A DNA stretch of 10,032 nucleotides from CAYPEK01 sp964409645 (GCA_964409645.1 CAYPEK010000136.1:1-10032); one strand, 5' to 3'; positions 1 to 6,285 are shown, counted from the first letter of the stretch. Made by a program: numbers and translations. The notes: a model not told the origin generated them from the letters alone.

Positions 1-829
1 ATTCGTTCCAATCCTTCTGCAATTCCTTGTGCCAACTGCTTCCGAGACTGAGTGTGAACCGGTGCCGCCTGAGGGTCGCTTCCGGGTTCGGCGTTGCACC
101 TAGCCACATCCTTCCGTTTCGCAGGTTTTTTATCGCGATGATGCCCATCTCGCGAACTGCTTCTTTGTATTCTCTCTTTATTTCCGCACGCGTTTTCATC
201 TTTGAACCCTTTTCCGATTTCTGCTTTGTCGCCGCTTTTGCCGTTGCGACTGTTTTTCCCGCTGCGACGCCGGCCGGACCTCCGGTTCGCCAGTACACGT
301 TGTCCTTGCGCGCCATCAGCCCTTCGCCGATCATAAGCCGCCTCACCGTGCAGTAGTCGTCGAACACGTTGAGTATGACCGCATTCACTTCCTTCTCAGG
401 GTACTTCCGGCCCGGCTCGAACATACCCGCGATCTCTTCGAGCACGATCTGCTGCTTTTTATACTGCGCCGGAAACTTCGTGAGCCTTTTGTTCCTGAAG
501 AACGACTTTACGACTTTCTCCCTGTATTTGCGTATCCGCTCCTCCTCGCGGTCAACCTCGGCGCTTTCGAAATCGATCAACTCCCGGAGCGTCTTGTCCA
601 GAATCCGCTCGTCCGCCCTATAGACCACGTAATACTGGTCGCGCGATTTTGTGACGAGGCCGGCTTCTTCGAGTTTCTTGAGGTGGAAGGACACTGTGGA
701 CGCTGAGAGCCCCAGCCGCTCGGCAAGCTCCTCGACATACTGCGGTTTCCGCACGACTGTGTTGAGCACTCTCAGCCGCGAGCTGTCCGCCAGCGCTTTT
801 ATGATTTTCAAACAAACCGATTCGTCCAT
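1..829 (-). CDS. ArsR-type HTH / DUF2087 / GIY-YIG-like regulator (C-terminus beyond window)
   Basis: An open frame reads leftward from the ATG at 829 and runs off the window after 276 codons. Residues about 1-72 form an ArsR-type winged helix: helix-turn-helix LAERLGLSASTVSFHLKKLE around 35-54, then a wing with QYYVVY. Residues about 117-181 match DUF2087 (LTKFPAQYKKQQ, FEPGRKYPEKEVN, a YWR end). After a Lys/Ala-rich linker (about 185-210), residues 211-276 resemble small GIY-YIG family proteins (MGIIAIKNLRNGR, WLGATPN, LQKDWNE); the part that would carry the catalytic Glu lies outside. The usual ArsR metal-binding Cys pair in the recognition helix is absent (only Cys6 and Cys160), so the ligand is unknown. 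The start is supported by AAGGGAG nine bases upstream and by a promoter and palindrome at 875-924. Met211 is preceded by AAGGG at suitable spacing, so the GIY-YIG part might also be made alone. The order of domains is seen; DNA binding and autoregulation are inferred. Confidence 0.85.
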   Translation of the reverse strand, partial: MDESVCLKIIKALADSSRLRVLNTVVRKPQYVEELAERLGLSASTVSFHLKKLEEAGLVTKSRDQYYVVYRADERILDKTLRELIDFESAEVDREEERIRKYREKVVKSFFRNKRLTKFPAQYKKQQIVLEEIAGMFEPGRKYPEKEVNAVILNVFDDYCTVRRLMIGEGLMARKDNVYWRTGGPAGVAAGKTVATAKAATKQKSEKGSKMKTRAEIKREYKEAVREMGIIAIKNLRNGRMWLGATPNPEATLRRHRFTLSLGSSWHKELQKDWNE

Positions 830-874
830 AGCCCGGAACTCCCTTGCAAAACCAATTCGACATCCATCGAAACA

Positions 875-903
875 ATTATGGCGCGCTGGAGCCGAAAAAT
901 CAA
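875..903 (-). promoter_or_regulatory. Sigma-70-like promoter of the ArsR-fusion gene
   Basis: Read on the minus strand, a -35 box TTGATT (898-903) and a -10 box CATAAT (875-880) are separated by exactly 17 bases. Transcription would start near 868, giving a leader of about 40 bases before the ATG at 829. The match is good (4/6 and 5/6 to consensus). It is a prediction from sequence only. Confidence 0.5.
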
Positions 904-908
904 TATGA

Positions 909-924
909 TTCGATAAATATCGAA
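909..924. promoter_or_regulatory. Perfect palindrome, likely ArsR-family operator
   Basis: TTCGAT-AAAT-ATCGAA is a perfect 6+6 bp inverted repeat with an AT-rich centre, lying five bases upstream of the predicted -35 box of the ArsR-fusion gene. Many ArsR/SmtB-family operators have this size and AT-rich layout. A half-site-like ATCGAAACA recurs at 867-875 next to the -10 box and at 919-927. Autoregulation by the adjacent gene product is the simplest reading, but it is inferred. Confidence 0.5.
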
Positions 925-975
925 ACAGAATTGCGTTTGCGACTTCGTGTTCTTATAGTGTACGCGGTTTATAAA

Positions 976-1067
976 TCCGAAAGCAATTCCGAATGCGAAG
1001 CAGGAATTGCGCGGCAAAAAGTTTTGAAAGGATTCTTAAGGAAAACTTTTTCAAAAGTTTTCCTTAA
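976..1067 (-). repeat. 92-bp two-hairpin dispersed repeat, copy A
   Basis: On the minus strand this stretch matches 3117-3208 over the same 92-base length. It holds a 15-bp perfect stem (1036-1067) and then a second 8-bp stem GCAATTCC / GGAATTGC (983-990 with 1003-1010). It begins 12 bases after the stop of the metallopeptidase gene, in that gene's reading direction, and separates that gene from the ArsR-fusion promoter. The stem differs from copy B by paired changes (GGAA/TTCC for GGGG/CCCC). Confidence 0.85.
1036..1067 (-). terminator. Perfect 15-bp stem-loop after the metallopeptidase gene
   Basis: Two 15-base arms (TTAAGGAAAACTTTT and its exact complement) surround a two-base centre. The position, 12 bases past the stop codon at 1080, suits a transcript 3' end. 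The stem is symmetric and bounded by A/T runs, so it could work in either direction, but there is no long GC-rich stem with a clean T-tail. Terminator activity is inferred; an RNA-stabilising or protein-binding hairpin is possible too. Confidence 0.5.
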
Positions 1068-1079
1068 ACGCCCGCGTTT

Positions 1080-2345
1080 CTACTGCCCTTGTTTTGCTTT
1101 ACCAATGAGTTCGCCGCATTCGCGCATACCGGCGAAGTTGCCTGTCTTCGAGAACGCGTCGTTTGCTTTCGAGCAAAGACTGACGATGATGTTTTCGTAG
1201 CTGTCGTCCACGTCGCGAGGGGTGCTTTTCGCGGCTTCGAGGTAGAGGGGGCCGGCAGTTTTGTAATCGCCGGCGCGGTAGGCGATTGCGGCTTTGAACG
1301 ACGCGAGCCGCGCGTCGATCCACGGCCGGCATTTCGGACATGGATGCGGATCGGAGACAAGCAGCTTATATCCTTCCTCGTCGCTCATGCCCGGCGTGCT
1401 GTTCATCAGGCAGGAGGCCGGATGGTCGTAAACATCGACAAGGTAGAAAAAGGCGTGTCCGAACTCGTGCGCGAAGTAGTACGCGCCGACGATCTTGTTG
1501 CGCGTGTCGCGCGGGATGTCGCTCTCGGCGGGGGAGATGCCCTCCACACCGCTGTAGTCCTCGAATATGTTGACCATCAGGCTGCGCCCGAGCAGCGGCT
1601 CCCGTTTCGGGCTGAGAAACGACGAGCCGCCCACCTTGGCGTGCTTCGTCACCGAATGCGGGTATGGCTGCGGCAGGTAGTCGTAAGTGATCAGCCCATT
1701 GGTCAGAACGATGTCGTACTTGTCCTGCGCGAACATGAGTTCTTTCCATTCGACGTATGACTGGTACGGCGCTTCGGGGTGCATAACGAGCGGCGCGCTG
1801 TCCTTCGTTTTGAGTGTGTCCTGCCATTTAATTTTGTCGTGGTAAACTGCCATGAGGTTGTCGAACGCGTCGTCGTAGTTCTCGGTTTTCTTGCCGGGGA
1901 AAAAGTTCGCGAGCGATTTGATGTCCCACTGCTTGAGAAAACTTTTCACCTGCCGGCGGTACTCGTCGCTTTTGAAGATCGCGGCGTTCGCGCCTTCCGC
2001 GCGGTTGTATTTGTGGGCGACATCCTGCTTGTAGCTGTCGATGTTTGTGTAATCAACGCTTTTGAAGAACTGATCGAGCGGTATTTCGCCGTTGTCGTGG
2101 AACTCGACGTCGATCTCGTCGCTGAGTTTCGTGCTGATGATCGCGCGCGCGGTTTCGAGTATCTGTTTCATGTCGTCGTTGGTGAGCTTCGGGAGGCGGT
2201 CGTCGAACGCGCGGACGACTTCGAGCGTGAGCACTGGTTTCGCGGCCGTTGCCTGCGCGGCTGCCGCGCTGTCCGCGGCGACTGCGAACCGGCACGCGGC
2301 AAGCGCGGCGACGGCTGCGATCACTAATACGATCTTCGTTTTCAT
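1080..2345 (-). CDS. Exported HExxH zinc metallopeptidase-like protein
   Basis: A 421-residue protein begins with a signal peptide (MKTKIVLVIAAVAALAAC). Leu15-Ala-Ala-Cys18 fits a lipobox, while AVA at 21-23 also fits signal peptidase I, so it is either a lipoprotein or a secreted protein. Residues 293-297 are HEFGH, the zinc-binding HExxH motif with Glu294 as likely general base. It continues through LVDVYDHP (302-309) to CLMN (312-315), which resembles a metzincin Met-turn. Spacing to a third ligand differs from the classic HExxHxxGxxH/D: the conserved Gly position is Phe300, and Asp304, Asp307 or His308 could serve. A CPKC pair (336-339) follows, then a helical TPR-like tail (about 346-415, AYRAGDYKTAGPLYLEAA). 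The start is supported by GAGG a few bases before the ATG. I do not recognise a named family, and the substrate is unknown. It stands alone, divergent from the cyclase gene. Confidence 0.7.
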   Translation of the reverse strand: MKTKIVLVIAAVAALAACRFAVAADSAAAAQATAAKPVLTLEVVRAFDDRLPKLTNDDMKQILETARAIISTKLSDEIDVEFHDNGEIPLDQFFKSVDYTNIDSYKQDVAHKYNRAEGANAAIFKSDEYRRQVKSFLKQWDIKSLANFFPGKKTENYDDAFDNLMAVYHDKIKWQDTLKTKDSAPLVMHPEAPYQSYVEWKELMFAQDKYDIVLTNGLITYDYLPQPYPHSVTKHAKVGGSSFLSPKREPLLGRSLMVNIFEDYSGVEGISPAESDIPRDTRNKIVGAYYFAHEFGHAFFYLVDVYDHPASCLMNSTPGMSDEEGYKLLVSDPHPCPKCRPWIDARLASFKAAIAYRAGDYKTAGPLYLEAAKSTPRDVDDSYENIIVSLCSKANDAFSKTGNFAGMRECGELIGKAKQGQ

Positions 2346-2373
2346 CTTATTCCTCTAAACATGACTTTCCCGT

Positions 2374-2403
2374 ATCATAACCGAAAAGGCGGCTTGTTGT
2401 CTG
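2374..2403 (-). promoter_or_regulatory. Candidate promoter of the metallopeptidase gene
   Basis: On the minus strand, TATGAT (2374-2379) is a 5/6 match to the -10 box, and CAGACA (2398-2403) is a 4/6 match to the -35 box at 18-base spacing. Predicted transcription starts near 2367, about 22 bases before the ATG. The spacing is plausible, the -35 is weak. Confidence 0.35.
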
Positions 2404-2422
2404 TGACCGATCTCAATATTTA
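2394..2422 (+). promoter_or_regulatory. Weak candidate promoter of the cyclase gene
   Basis: TTGTTG (2394-2399) and TATTTA (2417-2422) lie 17 bases apart and would start transcription near 2429, ahead of both possible ATGs. The -10 is only 3/6, so this is a tentative call. It overlaps the -35 of the divergent peptidase promoter. Confidence 0.25.
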
Positions 2423-2479
2423 ACAAAAGACGTCTGATGAATTATGATATTCCGCGACGACATTTCGTTGGGGGCGCGG

Positions 2480-3112
2480 ATGGACTTCAAGGAGTTTTAC
2501 GACATAAGCGTTGCGCTCGGCGCGGGGGCTGTCGATTATCCGGTTGACAGGCCGTTTGCGATACACGGGGCGGCTTCGGTGGATGCCGACGGCTACGCGC
2601 TCACGCAACTGGACATGACCGCGCACTCGGGCACGCATGTCGATGCACCCGCGCACTTCATTCCCGGCGGGTTGACGATCGACAACTACAGCGTCGCTGA
2701 TTTCGTGCTACCGGCGGTGGTCGTCGAAGTTTCCGGCGATTTCGTGCGTCCGGCTGATCTCGACGATGCCGGTCTCCGCGCGGGCGACGCCGTTCTGTTC
2801 AAGACGTCGAATTCGGAGCGCGGTTTGTGTCGCGCAGGCGCATTCGCCGAGGATTATGTCTATATCGCTCCGGAGACCGCTTCGCTGTGCGTGGAGAAGG
2901 GGATCAGACTAGTCGGGATCGATTATCTGTCTGTCGATAAACACGAGGACTGGACTTTTGAGTCGCACAAAACTCTTCTCGGCGCCGGTGTTCTGATTCT
3001 GGAAAATATCGATCTGAGCGCGGTTTCGCCGGGAAGATATACTCTGTTCTGCGCGCCGATCAAAATCGACGGCTGCGAAGCCGCCCCGGCACGCGCATTT
3101 CTTGCACGTTGA
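2480..3112 (+). CDS. Cyclase family (KynB-like) metal-dependent hydrolase
   Basis: The 210-residue protein belongs to the cyclase family (Pfam Cyclase), which includes bacterial kynurenine formamidase. The signature HSGTHVDAPAHF spans residues 49-60. His49, His53, Asp55, His163 and Glu175 match the order and spacing of the five metal ligands known in KynB, and His59 matches the catalytic His. Length (about 210) is normal. I chose the ATG at 2480 because GGGGGCG lies just upstream and the N-terminus (FYDISVAL) then begins as in relatives; an in-frame ATG at 2444 would add 12 residues but has a poor ribosome binding site. No kynurenine-pathway gene is nearby, so arylformamidase activity is only one option, and an amide, lactone or cyclic-imide substrate is equally possible. 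A 92-bp two-hairpin repeat begins four bases after the stop. Confidence 0.88.
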   Translation: MDFKEFYDISVALGAGAVDYPVDRPFAIHGAASVDADGYALTQLDMTAHSGTHVDAPAHFIPGGLTIDNYSVADFVLPAVVVEVSGDFVRPADLDDAGLRAGDAVLFKTSNSERGLCRAGAFAEDYVYIAPETASLCVEKGIRLVGIDYLSVDKHEDWTFESHKTLLGAGVLILENIDLSAVSPGRYTLFCAPIKIDGCEAAPARAFLAR

Positions 3113-3116
3113 ACAC

Positions 3117-3148
3117 TTAAGGGGAACTTTTGCAAAAGTTCCCCTTAA
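3117..3148 (+). terminator. Perfect 15-bp stem-loop after the cyclase gene
   Basis: TTAAGGGGAACTTTT, a GC centre, then the exact complement, four bases after the stop codon. This is a strong hairpin at a transcript 3' end and could terminate transcription from either side, since the dehydrogenase gene converges on it. There is no classical T-tail, so function is inferred from position and from its conservation with copy A. Confidence 0.5.
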
Positions 3149-3208
3149 GGATCCCCTCAAAACTTTTCGCTCCGCAATTCCTGCTTCGCACTCGGAATTG
3201 CTTTCGGA
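3117..3208 (+). repeat. 92-bp two-hairpin dispersed repeat, copy B
   Basis: It starts four bases after the cyclase stop codon and matches the reverse complement of 976-1067 along its full length. It has a 15-bp perfect stem (3117-3131 with 3134-3148), a linker ATCCCCTCAAAACTTTT, and a second stem GCAATTCC (3174-3181) / GGAATTGC (3194-3201), ending with CTTTCGGA. Orientation relative to the upstream gene is the same as for copy A. The flanks of the two copies do not match, which marks the element's edges. Confidence 0.85.
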
Positions 3209-3211
3209 TGC

Positions 3212-3239
3212 ACCACAAAGGCACGAAGACACAAAGGAA
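3212..3239. repeat. Solo left arm of the CACCACAAAGGCAC repeat
   Basis: CACCACAAAGGCACGAAGAC plus ACAAAGG matches the left arm of the paired-arm repeat seen complete at 5912-6005, 9583-9675 and 9882-9983. No matching right arm follows here, so this is a truncated copy. It directly follows the 92-bp element. Confidence 0.6.
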
Positions 3240-3253
3240 AGAATGGAGAGGCA

Positions 3254-3371
3254 ACCGCCCGCTTACGCGCGCGGCTCGGATTTTTCCCCAGTCCCCAACT
3301 ACTATCTACCAGCTACTAACTGCTTTATTCCATCTTTTCCCTCTATCCTCGCTACTGGCTACTCGCTACTG
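3254..3371 (-). repeat. Gene-3'-end repeat module downstream of the dehydrogenase
   Basis: Read on the minus strand, five bases after the dehydrogenase stop comes CAGTAGCGAGTAGCCAGTAG, then CGAGGATAGAGGG, a TAGTAGCTGGTAGATAGTAG tract, GGGGACTGGGG and AATCCGAGCCGCGCGCGTAAGC. The same chain, with gaps, follows the hydrolase gene (5531-5606) and the TIR gene (9101-9284), each time in the orientation of the gene it follows. This fills most of the convergent interval between the cyclase and dehydrogenase genes. Confidence 0.7.
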
Positions 3372-3375
3372 TTTT

Positions 3376-4386
3376 TCATATCTCCATCACGATTTTGATT
3401 TGGTCTTTCGATTTTATGAGTTCGTCGAACGCGGCTGGAACCTGCTCGATGCCGACTTTTTTAGTGATTATTTTGTTGGACGGGATAGTGCCGGATGCCA
3501 TGATGTCCAGCGACTCGCGGCACTCGGCCTGCGTGTTGCCGAAGCAGCCGACGATGAGAAGATGTTTCTGGAACACCACCATCGGGATGAACTTTGCCGG
3601 GGCCGACGCCATGCCGACAAGCGCGATGCGGCCGCCGAACGGGGCCACCTGAATCGCGGCTTCGAGCGCGGGAGTTGCGCCGGAGCACTCGAAGATACAG
3701 TCGGGGCCGTCCGCGCCGAAATGTTCGCGCACGCCCGCCGACATACTCTTCGCGGTGGGCGAGAACGCGGCGTCCGCGCCAAGCTCGACGGCGAGCACGG
3801 CGCGGTTTTCGCCCGGCTCGGCCACGACGATCTTCGACGCGCCCTTGTTGCGGAGAAGCATCACCGCACTGAGCCCGATCGGGCCCGCGCCTGTGACGAG
3901 TGCCGTTTCGCCCGCTTTGAAATCGACGCAGTGGAGCCCGTGCAGCGCGGAGCCGAACTGATCCGCCATGCACGCCTGATCGAGCGGGCATGCGTCCGGC
4001 ACGGGGATAATCATGTCTTCGTCCGCGAGGAGCAGTTCCGCGAAGCCGCCGGGTCGCGCGCCGAGGCCGATCGCGCGCCATTGCGTGCAGAGGTTTTCGA
4101 GTCCGGCGCGACACCATTTGCAGGTTTTGCAGCCCTGCGGCCGAGCGATGACGCGGTCTCTGGGCGAGATGCCGCCGATGCCGGCGCCGACGCTCTCGAC
4201 GATGCCGCTGAGTTCGTGGCCCATGACCGAACCGTCGCGGAGGACGCCGTTCTTGTAGAGGAAGAGGTCGCTGCCGCAGATTCCGCAGTTGCGGATGCGC
4301 AGGAGCACCTCGCCGGGGCCGGGCGCGGGGTCGGGCAGCTCGCGGAGAACAAGGCCTTCTTTGGCCGAACAGACGATTGCCTTCAT
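3376..4386 (-). CDS. Zinc-dependent medium-chain alcohol dehydrogenase
   Basis: The 336-residue protein is a medium-chain dehydrogenase/reductase of the sorbitol/threonine dehydrogenase type. CGICGSD (34-40) and GHE (56-58) give the catalytic zinc ligands Cys37, His57 and Glu58. CKTCKWCRAGLENLC (86-100) is the structural zinc lobe with Cys86, 89, 92 and 100. The Rossmann motif GAGPIG is at 166-171, and Glu190 at the end of the second strand favours NAD+ over NADP+. Family knowledge says it oxidises a secondary alcohol or polyol reversibly; the substrate cannot be read from sequence. AAGGA lies about 11 bases before the ATG and a TATAAT box at 4421-4426. It is a single-gene unit, convergent with the cyclase gene and divergent from the hydrolase gene; no sugar or amino-acid catabolism genes accompany it. 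Confidence 0.9.
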   Translation of the reverse strand: MKAIVCSAKEGLVLRELPDPAPGPGEVLLRIRNCGICGSDLFLYKNGVLRDGSVMGHELSGIVESVGAGIGGISPRDRVIARPQGCKTCKWCRAGLENLCTQWRAIGLGARPGGFAELLLADEDMIIPVPDACPLDQACMADQFGSALHGLHCVDFKAGETALVTGAGPIGLSAVMLLRNKGASKIVVAEPGENRAVLAVELGADAAFSPTAKSMSAGVREHFGADGPDCIFECSGATPALEAAIQVAPFGGRIALVGMASAPAKFIPMVVFQKHLLIVGCFGNTQAECRESLDIMASGTIPSNKIITKKVGIEQVPAAFDELIKSKDQIKIVMEI

Positions 4387-4420
4387 AAGTTTAGATATCC
4401 TTAATTGTAAGCTGGAACCT

Positions 4421-4426
4421 ATTATA
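4421..4426 (-). promoter_or_regulatory. -10 box of the dehydrogenase gene
   Basis: A perfect TATAAT on the minus strand would start transcription near 4414, leaving a leader of about 28 bases. No recognisable -35 box is found at 16-18 bases, so an activator or a different sigma factor may be involved, or the match is fortuitous. Confidence 0.35.
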
Positions 4427-4475
4427 TCATTAAATAAGTGGAAGGTGTTTTTTTTTGATGCCGCCGAAAAAATAA

Positions 4476-4503
4476 TTTACATCGGCGCGAACGGTATTAA
4501 AAT
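4476..4503 (+). promoter_or_regulatory. Sigma-70-like promoter of the hydrolase gene
   Basis: TTTACA (4476-4481) and TAAAAT (4498-4503) each match consensus at 5 of 6 positions, with 16 bases between them. Transcription would begin near 4510, giving a leader of about 50 bases before the ATG at 4561. Confidence 0.5.
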
Positions 4504-4560
4504 AGGTGTGCGGGCGGGGGCGTCGAGCTGCCGGCCGGATAACGAACGGGAGGGCGAGCA

Positions 4561-5529
4561 ATGAAAAGAAGGGCTATAGCGGTATTCGCAGGGTTGGTTG
4601 TGTGGATGGCGGCGCTGGCGCTTTCGGCGTCGGCGGCGGAGAAGAGCTACGAAGAGATCAAGAAGTCGTACGACTACGACCATTCGATTCCGCTGAACAT
4701 CGAAATCAAAGATGAGAAAGAAACAACGTCTTACACGAAGATACATTTCTTCTACGACAGCCTGAACGGCGACCGCGTTCCGGCGGTGCTGTACATGCCG
4801 AAGCCGCACATCAAACCGTACGCGGCGGACCGGGCGACTGTGCCGGGCGCGTATCCGGTAGTGTTCTTCATGCACTTCCACGTGTCGGACAAGAGCCTCG
4901 CGGAGGTGTTCTCGACGTGGCCGGGCTACGGCGTGGCGGTGATGGCGATCGACGGCGTTTTCAAGGGCGAGCGCGAAAAGGAAGGCATGGACATCCTCAT
5001 GCCGGACCCGTATCTGAGCGCGAAGAACATGGGAATGCAGATCAGGGACATCCTGCGCGGGTTCGACGTGCTCGCGGGCTGGAAGGGGATCGACCCCGGC
5101 CGGATCGGCTACCTCGGAATCAGCATGGGCGCGCTGACCGGCGCGGTGGCGACGACGCTCGATCCGCGCATCAAGGCGATCGCGCTCGCGGACGGCGGCG
5201 CGGACTTCTCGCTCATGTTCGACAACTCGGTTTACGGCGACCTCGTCGAGATCAAGGAATATATGGTAAAGAACAACATGACGAAAGAGAGTTTCATCGG
5301 CACGTTCGCGCCGGTGGACCCGGCGACGTTCGTTCCGCATATCGGCGACCGCCCGGTGCTGCTTGTCAACGGCAAAAAGGACGACACGATCTCGATTCCC
5401 GCGATGGACAAGCTGCACGAACTCGTTCCACAGAAGAACCTGAAAGCAATCTGGTACGACAGCGACCACATTCTGCCGGTTGATAAATTGGTTTACGATA
5501 CCTTCAAATGGTTCCGGAAAACGCTGTAA
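4561..5529 (+). CDS. Exported alpha/beta hydrolase (dienelactone hydrolase / acyl esterase type)
   Basis: A 322-residue alpha/beta-hydrolase with an N-terminal signal peptide: basic MKRR, hydrophobic 5-22, and ASA|A cleavage after about residue 25. It should act in the periplasm or outside the cell. The nucleophile elbow is GISMG (186-190) with Ser188; Asp274 or Asp275 in NGKKDD and His303 in DSDHIL complete a likely triad, in the right order and near the expected places. The N-terminal part (LYMPKP, then VVFFMHFH at 100-107, the usual oxyanion region) resembles acetyl-xylan esterase and dienelactone hydrolase relatives. The likely role is hydrolysis of an ester on a polymer or small molecule, but no carbohydrate genes are nearby to support this. 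GGGAGG lies seven bases before the ATG. GC is high (43 of 60 bases counted in 5101-5160), in clear contrast to the TIR gene. Confidence 0.82.
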   Translation: MKRRAIAVFAGLVVWMAALALSASAAEKSYEEIKKSYDYDHSIPLNIEIKDEKETTSYTKIHFFYDSLNGDRVPAVLYMPKPHIKPYAADRATVPGAYPVVFFMHFHVSDKSLAEVFSTWPGYGVAVMAIDGVFKGEREKEGMDILMPDPYLSAKNMGMQIRDILRGFDVLAGWKGIDPGRIGYLGISMGALTGAVATTLDPRIKAIALADGGADFSLMFDNSVYGDLVEIKEYMVKNNMTKESFIGTFAPVDPATFVPHIGDRPVLLVNGKKDDTISIPAMDKLHELVPQKNLKAIWYDSDHILPVDKLVYDTFKWFRKTL

Positions 5530-5530
5530 A

Positions 5531-5606
5531 GTAGTAGCGAGCAGATAGGAAAAGAAGAAAATCAGTAGCTGGTAGCTGGGGAAATCCGAGCCGCGCGCGT
5601 CAGCAA
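5531..5606 (+). repeat. Gene-3'-end repeat module downstream of the hydrolase
   Basis: One base after the hydrolase stop comes GTAGTAGCGAGCAGATAGG, then AGTAGCTGGTAGCTGGGG, then AATCCGAGCCGCGCGCG. This is a shorter version of the module after the dehydrogenase gene (3254-3371, minus) and the TIR gene (9101-9284). Its last part overlaps the start of the long repeat R1. Confidence 0.65.
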
Positions 5607-6046
5607 GCGGACACGTGGAAGATTGGCATAACCAAGACAATTAAAAACATAAAAGCAGGGACTGGCAACCCGGCTGTATCGCGGTGCCTGTACCGTTTTG
5701 AAGTAGCTCATAGTGCCATTGCGCAACTAATAAAAGCAGTGTGCCATGCACAAAGTTTTCTTTTGTGCATGAGATATGAACAATGACATATAATCGTTCC
5801 CACGCTCTGCGTGGGAACGATTCTTCCGACGCTCCCGCGTCGGCGGACGCAGAGCGTCCGTCTGTTCCGCTCCCACGCGGAGCGTGGGAGCGATTAAGAG
5901 TGGGAACATCACACCACAAAGGCACAAAGGGAAAGAAGTACTGCCCGCTGACGCGGGCGGCTGTTTTTTTCGCTCTTTTCTTCGTGTCTTCGTGTCTTTG
6001 TGGTGATTTTTTTTAAGGAAGCTTCTTCGGCGGCGCCGGGTCGCCG
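5583..6046. repeat. Long multi-hairpin repeat R1, left flank of the TIR gene
   Basis: About 464 bp that align with 9254-9715 with roughly 30 mismatches by hand alignment, mostly single-base changes. In order it holds: AATCCGAGCCGCGCGCG; a unique 150-bp stretch; hairpin ATGCACAAA/TTTGTGCAT (5746-5770); perfect hairpin TCGTTCCCACGC/GCGTGGGAACGA (5794-5820); a nested hairpin with GACGCTC/GAGCGTC (5828-5858); perfect hairpin CGCTCCCACGC/GCGTGGGAGCG (5868-5892); long arms CACCACAAAG (5912-5921) and CTTTGTGGTG (5996-6005) enclosing a CCCGC/GCGGG stem; and a tail GAAGCTTCTTCGGCGGCGCC. There is no transposase and no clear target duplication at the ends. It looks like a non-autonomous, REP/MITE-like composite element; mobility is inferred only from its dispersed copies. 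Confidence 0.85.
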
Positions 6047-6238
6047 TTCGGCTGGCCGCACTCCCAGATTTTTTTATTCGATGTTGGATATTCTTTGTTC
6101 GATATTCGATATTCATCTTTTGCATTACATTATTTACCGCAATTTACCGCGCGCGTGAGAGCGTGGTTATCTTTCTCTTTGTGTCTTGGTGCCTTTGTGG
6201 TGATTATTTAAAATGACAGATCCGCGCGCGGTGGCGGG
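6047..6238. repeat. Patchwork of partial repeats upstream of the TIR gene
   Basis: No gene is seen here. At 6076-6116 lies a low-complexity tract with TTCGATATTCGATATTC, a repeat type common in several environmental lineages. At 6183-6204 a solo right arm (CTTGGTGCCTTTGTGGTG) of the paired-arm repeat stands without its left partner. CCGCACTCC at 6056-6064 recurs (as CGCACTCC) at 9864-9871 after a similar GGGTCGCCG. The stretch appears to be accumulated fragments of the same element families. Confidence 0.5.
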
Positions 6239-6285
6239 AATCCAATGTGAAATTAATAAGAGGGCTTGCGCCACTTCTTTTGCTT

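Noticed and set aside
27..623. Two plus-strand open frames (27-356 and 369-623)
   Set aside because: They lie opposite the ArsR/DUF2087/GIY-YIG gene, whose minus-strand frame is continuous through the window edge and shows conserved domains.
1089..1760. A 223-codon plus-strand open frame
   Set aside because: It is antisense to the metallopeptidase gene, which has the HEFGH motif, signal peptide and ribosome binding site.
2480..4386. Cyclase and zinc dehydrogenase as a shared catabolic operon
   Set aside because: The genes converge on opposite strands with repeat elements and hairpins between them, so they cannot be one transcription unit.
3130..4404. A long plus-strand open frame of 424 codons
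   Set aside because: It lies opposite the zinc dehydrogenase, which has all motifs, and its first part crosses repeat DNA. The composition (Arg, Ala, Glu, Asp rich) is typical of an antisense frame in high-GC DNA.
4477..5640. A 387-codon minus-strand open frame
   Set aside because: It is opposite the alpha/beta hydrolase gene, rich in Arg, Val and His, with no recognisable domain; the plus strand has a signal peptide, catalytic motifs and a good ribosome binding site.
5641..5925. A 94-codon minus-strand open frame in R1, matched by one of equal length in R2 (9312-9596)
   Set aside because: About 13 base differences between the two copies cause about eight amino-acid changes, with no sign of protein-level constraint. 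The frame runs through several hairpins and has no ribosome binding site I would trust. It is best read as repeat DNA that happens to be open.
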